A stretch of DNA of 23,806 nt, from the NCBI GenBank assembly GCA_015499985.1, contig JAAAUF010000434.1, positions 9,797 to 33,602 on the forward strand, written 5' to 3'. How positions within the stretch are numbered: the first letter of the stretch is position 1; every line of letters starts with the position of its first letter. Position numbers and translations under genes: made by a program. Positions 20,180 to 23,806 of this stretch are shown here, one piece after another. The notes under the pieces were generated by a model. It was given only the letters and a program-made list of their open reading frames with translations. It ran no database searches and had not been told where the DNA came from. This stretch comes from Haplosporangium gracile (lineage: Eukaryota; Mortierellomycota; Mortierellomycetes; Mortierellales; Mortierellaceae).

Positions 20180-22523
20180 TCATGGGCCAGAGGCCGCAGG
20201 GTGGGGCGGAGGTGGGTAATAATAATCTCCACCACCATTAGAATTAGCAGGCGTGCCAGAAAAAGAATATGCGGCAGCACCATTACCACTACTACTAGAA
20301 GCTACAAGAGGACGATGGACAGATCCGGGACTACTGTCGTGATCGCTGCTCTGGACGGGCGAGAATCCGGCATACTCCATAGTCGATGTGCCTCCTGAAA
20401 CTCCAGCGGGCTGTAGGTATCCTCCTGTGGGTGACTGCAATGGCGCAGAAGTGTATGCAAGACCTCCATTGTTGAAGTTCTGCATGGGGACTTGAAGAGG
20501 AACAGAAGTGTAACCGTGTCCTGCAGTACCAACGCCAATGGTGCCAGGACAAGGAGGGGTACTCTGGACTGGTACAGACATGTATGCAAGTCCTGTAACC
20601 GTTTGTACAGGAATAGTCGTATATCCCACCACTGGTCCTCCTCCTTGTGTACAGTTGATGGACGAGGGGTCGAAAATAGTTGGCGTCAATGATCCTGGTG
20701 TGGGCACAAAAACTGACGGTTTAAATTGCTGTTGAAATTCAGAGCCCATGGGGGTGTTGAGGGATGACATAGGGGTGTTGAGGGATGACATGGGCAAGAG
20801 CTGGGGGTCGTGTCGGTTGTCCGACTCAAAGTGTAATCCCATCGCTACTGCATCCTGTGGACTACGTGTCGATGTGTTGCCGTCGTTATCTGCAGCCATT
20901 GCTGCTGCGATCTGCGGGTTGCGTGCTGTCATGATGTAGGGTAGCAACGAGCTCAGGCCTCTAGACTTTATGTACTTTGCACTTCCAGCAACAGAACCGT
21001 CTCCTCCTCCACCTCTGGTCCGTTTAGCCTGCTGGATGATCCGTTGCTGAACCTGGGTCTCGTACATGGCCTTGTCTCCCCTGCGTTTCATGTACAGGTA
21101 AACAACTCCTGCCAGTGCCATTACACACAGACTTCCAAGCGTGCCGCCCAAGATTTCGCCCAGGTTTGACGACGAAGAGTTGTTTCCGGTATTACCGCCA
21201 CTGCTGCCGTTGGGACTAGCGGCAGGCATCGAAGCAAAGTAAGCCGGAGGTATGTACTGCTCAACCCACGTCTTTTGCGAAAAGCTGTAAATAATGGGCG
21301 GTCCATCAATAGTGTTCTTTCCATCAAAACCTCCCCAGACAACAAACTGATCACCAACAAAGGCGCAGGCAGCGTAAAGTCTTGCGCTGGCGGAGGGGCC
21401 TTGGACCCACGTCTTTGAGGGCACGTCGAGGATGTAGAAAGTGCCGGTAAAGTTTGTCGGGGGCGGCGTCCTGCCTCCAAACATCACCACTGTATTGCCA
21501 TCTTCACCTATTATTTTTTTCGAACAGAAGAATACGTCAGCACAACATATCTTCTTCATGCCGTGTGACCAAGTCTATGGCGTCTAATGAACTTACTGAT
21601 GGCCATGCAGTGGTCGCTTCGAGGGGTGGGCAGGTCACCAATTGTGGGCTAGAGCCATAAAGAATAGTGTGAGTTAGCGTCTCATCATAAAGTAACCGGA
21701 TAAATAAGCAAGCAAAAAAACAATGCACAGATCACTACAAAAAAAAATCTCAAAGAAACAAGATCCCAGAAAGAACGAAAGAAGTACTTACAAAGGTCCC
21801 CCAGGACTGGCTGTCAAGAAGAAACTCAGTGATATATGTCGTAGGCTCAAACTGGAGTGCACCTGTAACACCACCCATGTACATGATGGACCGCCTGGTA
21901 GGATGGTAGCTTGCCCCTCCAAAGAAACGAGCGTTCAGTACCCCAGGGGGGATAGCGTTATAAGACAGACCTCGATTGGCAGGATTAAAGATGTTCATAT
22001 TGGCGGCGCCGTTAATGTAGACCAACCCCGTCTTGGGATCTATGATCGTTCGGATCGCTTGGAGAAGCTCGCCATTGGGCTTGACGGAGGTGTACTGCCA
22101 GTTGTTGCTTTGGACGTTATAGATATTGATAAAGAGTTCCTGGTTGTTGTAAAACGTGATAAGAGTCTGGTTGTCTGCTGTCGAGACTCCGTTGTAGAGA
22201 TTGTAGGCGGGGCCAGGGTTGAGCAACTTCCAGACGGGCGCACTGGTTGGCCATGATTTGGAGAGGTCGAGGGCGGCGAGTTGGTTGGAGATGGAGATTT
22301 GAACCTCGTTGGTGACAAGCTTGCCACCTTGGACATAGAGGTAGTTACCGCCACGCATGAAGGCCATCTCCTGCACAGGCGATGGCGACTGTGCTAGTGT
22401 TGGTGTTGTAAAGAAAGTAGCGAGGATGGATAGTGATAGGGTGAGAGAGAAAGAGCTACGTCTGATTGAAGCCAGGGTAGGTTTACGCCGGCTGTTGCCC
22501 TGAAGGCACCTGGAATGAAACAT
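20180..22523 (-). CDS. kelch gene D: diverged kelch receptor-like membrane protein, 3 exons
   Basis: Reverse-strand exons 22523-21792, 21648-21597 and 21507-20180 join to 703 codons; introns are 143 and 89 nt, GT...AG. The ATG at 22523 is directly preceded by an in-frame TAA. Signal peptide hydrophobic about 25-39, likely cleavage TLA|QSP near 44. The exon plan (phase 0, 52 nt, phase 1) equals that of genes A-C, proving kinship despite low similarity. The 52-nt exon reads PTPRSDH, close to the classic kelch P-x-P-R-x-x-H strand. Two first-half blades have lost Gly-Gly (FYNN, INGA). A transmembrane helix spans about 377-401, followed by MKRRGDK. The tail lacks the AADHYAA and RGPQ motifs; it has a duplicated MSSLNTP unit and repeated YTSVPLQ-like motifs, and ends Pro-rich (YYYPPPPHP). 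Role inferred: surface receptor or sensor with a different intracellular partner from A-C. Confidence 0.87.
20753..20794. repeat. two tandem 21-bp units inside kelch gene D
   Basis: Two adjacent 21-bp copies (20753-20773 and 20774-20794) differ at a single base and encode MSSLNTP twice in the cytoplasmic tail (about residues 501-514). The near-identity suggests a recent in-frame duplication, or an assembly effect. Confidence 0.85.
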
Positions 22524-22760
22524 TTAGAGTATTGAGCTAGGGCTGGGTATCAGTAGCCAGTTAAAGCTGGACACGAAGAAGGGAGGAGAGAGGAGAGTGT
22601 CGATGCGGAGGATGAATGAGGATCAGGAGGAAGGTGAATGTGGATGTGAATGTGAATGAGGCTGGAGAGAAAGTGAAGGAGAAGAAGGGGGTGGATGAGG
22701 ATCTGATCAAGGGAACAAGAAAAAAATAAAAGGAAAAGGAAAATGAAAAAGTAGGAGCAG
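22524..22760 (-). promoter_or_regulatory. pyrimidine-rich leader of kelch gene D
   Basis: The + strand is GA-rich from about 22570 to 22745, so the coding strand is CT-rich upstream of the ATG at 22523. This is the same leader type as in the other genes of the window. Confidence 0.45.
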
Positions 22761-23717
22761 GAAATAACAAAATGATACATACAAGAACAGAAACGAAGCC
22801 GAAATAGAGGACAGAAAATAACACTGGGACAGCCCAGCCGCGACCACGGAACTTAATGCCAAAACAACTTCACGCCACACCTATTCACTCATTCACAACA
22901 CACACGGAAAAAAGAAGTTTCTTTTTACGACGGAGAGGAGGAGGAAAAGCGGTCAAAACTTTAAATGATACACGCTTGTCGATTTTCTGTATACACATCC
23001 CTCAGAGGCCGCGCCAGGAAGTCCCGGTCCAATATATTTTTTCTTTTTTAAAATACGACTGAATTTGATTTTCTTTTTGAGACTGCTGTTGTTGCTGGTC
23101 ATTCTCTTGTTGTCATTGAGGCTGCTCTTCCTCCTGTTGTAGTTGCGGATCTTGGGATAGTTGCTTACTGGGTAAACCTTGCTATCCCCGATTCAATGGG
23201 AGTATTGTAAAAATATATTGGACCAGGACTTATTGGCGCAGCCTCTATTGTTGTTATGTTTCTCTCCTCAACGAGCTAAGAGCACCGCCTTTCCCAGCAT
23301 TAGTGTTGTTTAGTGTCCGATCGAAGGTAGCCACAGTTTTCTGCTAAGCCGAGCAAGCACACAGGCATGTCGACAACAGCAACAGCAACAGACACACATT
23401 CAGTACATGCACACACACCCAATGAAATATCGTGTTACTCTATAGCCACTTTACAACCCCTCTCACTGCCACAAACCATGTCTAAAGAAACAGAAAAAGT
23501 GCATGCCTCCCTTCTCACAACTATCATATCCTCCATTTCCTCTTTCTCCACTATGAGTTTATCCATTGTTCTAATACCATTCTTGTTCCATATTCTCCAC
23601 CCCCGGGCCTCTTTCAACCTCCTTTTCTGCTCTTCTAGTTTTGCTCCTCAACATATGCCTCTCCTTCCTTTTCTGTATTTTCCCATTTCCATTTTCCAGT
23701 TCCTTTTCCATTTCCTT
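22761..23717. other. intergenic region at the right end
   Basis: No supported gene. A short reverse-strand Gln/Glu-rich frame (about 23100-23180) ends quickly in TGA. A CT-rich + strand stretch (about 23450-23720), with an open but low-complexity 123-codon frame, resembles the leaders seen before other genes and may belong to a gene starting beyond the window. Confidence 0.5.
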
Positions 23718-23806
23718 CCCACCTCCTCAATTATCTAGCGAGCAATGAGATGGACCAAGAGCAACTCATATCTCATCCCTGCTTTCTAGATAATTGAGGA
23801 GGTGGG
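23718..23806. repeat. foldback inverted repeat ending at the window edge
   Basis: A perfect 21-bp arm at 23718-23738 is the reverse complement of 23786-23806. Inside it, AGCA and ATGAGAT (23741-23751) pair with ATCTCAT and TGCT (23770-23776 and 23780-23783) with small mismatches, leaving an 18-nt loop at 23752-23769. The outer arm reaches the last base, so the repeat may extend further. It could be a hairpin element, the centre of a long palindrome, or a snap-back artefact at a contig end. Confidence 0.85.

Noticed and set aside
23367..23738. 123-codon + strand open frame at the right end
   Set aside because: Phe/Ser/Leu/Pro-rich from CT-rich DNA, like the leaders before other genes; more likely the upstream region of a gene beyond the window.
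1..23806. tRNA, rRNA, CRISPR array, transposase or reverse transcriptase
   Set aside because: I looked for tRNA T-arm-like sequences, regularly spaced direct repeats and transposon protein motifs, and found none that hold up by eye. A tRNAscan or Infernal run would settle small RNAs.

Overview
The window looks like nuclear DNA of a filamentous early-diverging fungus, most likely a Mortierellaceae species (Mortierella, Linnemannia or a relative). This is inferred from short GT-AG introns, AT-rich intergenic DNA with simple repeats, long pyrimidine-rich leaders in front of every gene, a family of kelch-ectodomain membrane proteins with Gln-rich tails, and a 7-dehydrocholesterol (sterol delta-7) reductase. 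That enzyme is missing from ergosterol-making Dikarya such as yeast but known from Mortierella. No database search was possible, so the taxon is an inference.

Layout, left to right. 1-3073: mostly non-coding, with a possible 3' end of an incoming gene at the extreme left, two adjacent DNA dyads near 1.7 kb, a TG-rich microsatellite and the leader of the first gene. 3074-16485: four head-to-tail (+ strand) members of one family. They are kelch gene A (3074-5715), a broken copy (6592-8482), kelch gene B (9543-12076) and kelch gene C (13647-16485). 16790-18677 (- strand): a three-exon DHCR7-type sterol reductase, convergent with gene C. 20180-22523 (- strand): a diverged fifth family member, kelch gene D. 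22524-23806: leader and non-coding DNA, ending in a foldback inverted repeat exactly at the window edge.

The four intact kelch genes share one plan: secretion signal, conserved mature N terminus (Ala-Gln-Ala/Ser-Pro, then Arg-rich), about six kelch blades as ectodomain, one transmembrane helix, a basic juxtamembrane patch, and a long low-complexity cytoplasmic tail. All four have the same three-exon structure: a first exon ending in phase 0, a central exon of exactly 52 nt, and a phase-1 junction into exon 3. This shows common descent and makes the models firm even though no single open frame spans a gene. Genes A, B, C and the broken copy also share short tail motifs. The proteins look like cell-surface sensors or adhesion receptors, but their ligand and signalling partners are unknown. 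The sterol reductase acts in the ER membrane and has no evident functional link to the kelch genes beyond proximity.

The most interesting material is the tandem receptor-like family itself: an invariant 52-nt exon that cannot be skipped without a frameshift, conserved tail motifs, a copy whose disabling mutations can be read one by one, a two-codon upstream ORF overlapping the start of gene B, and the foldback at the right edge.
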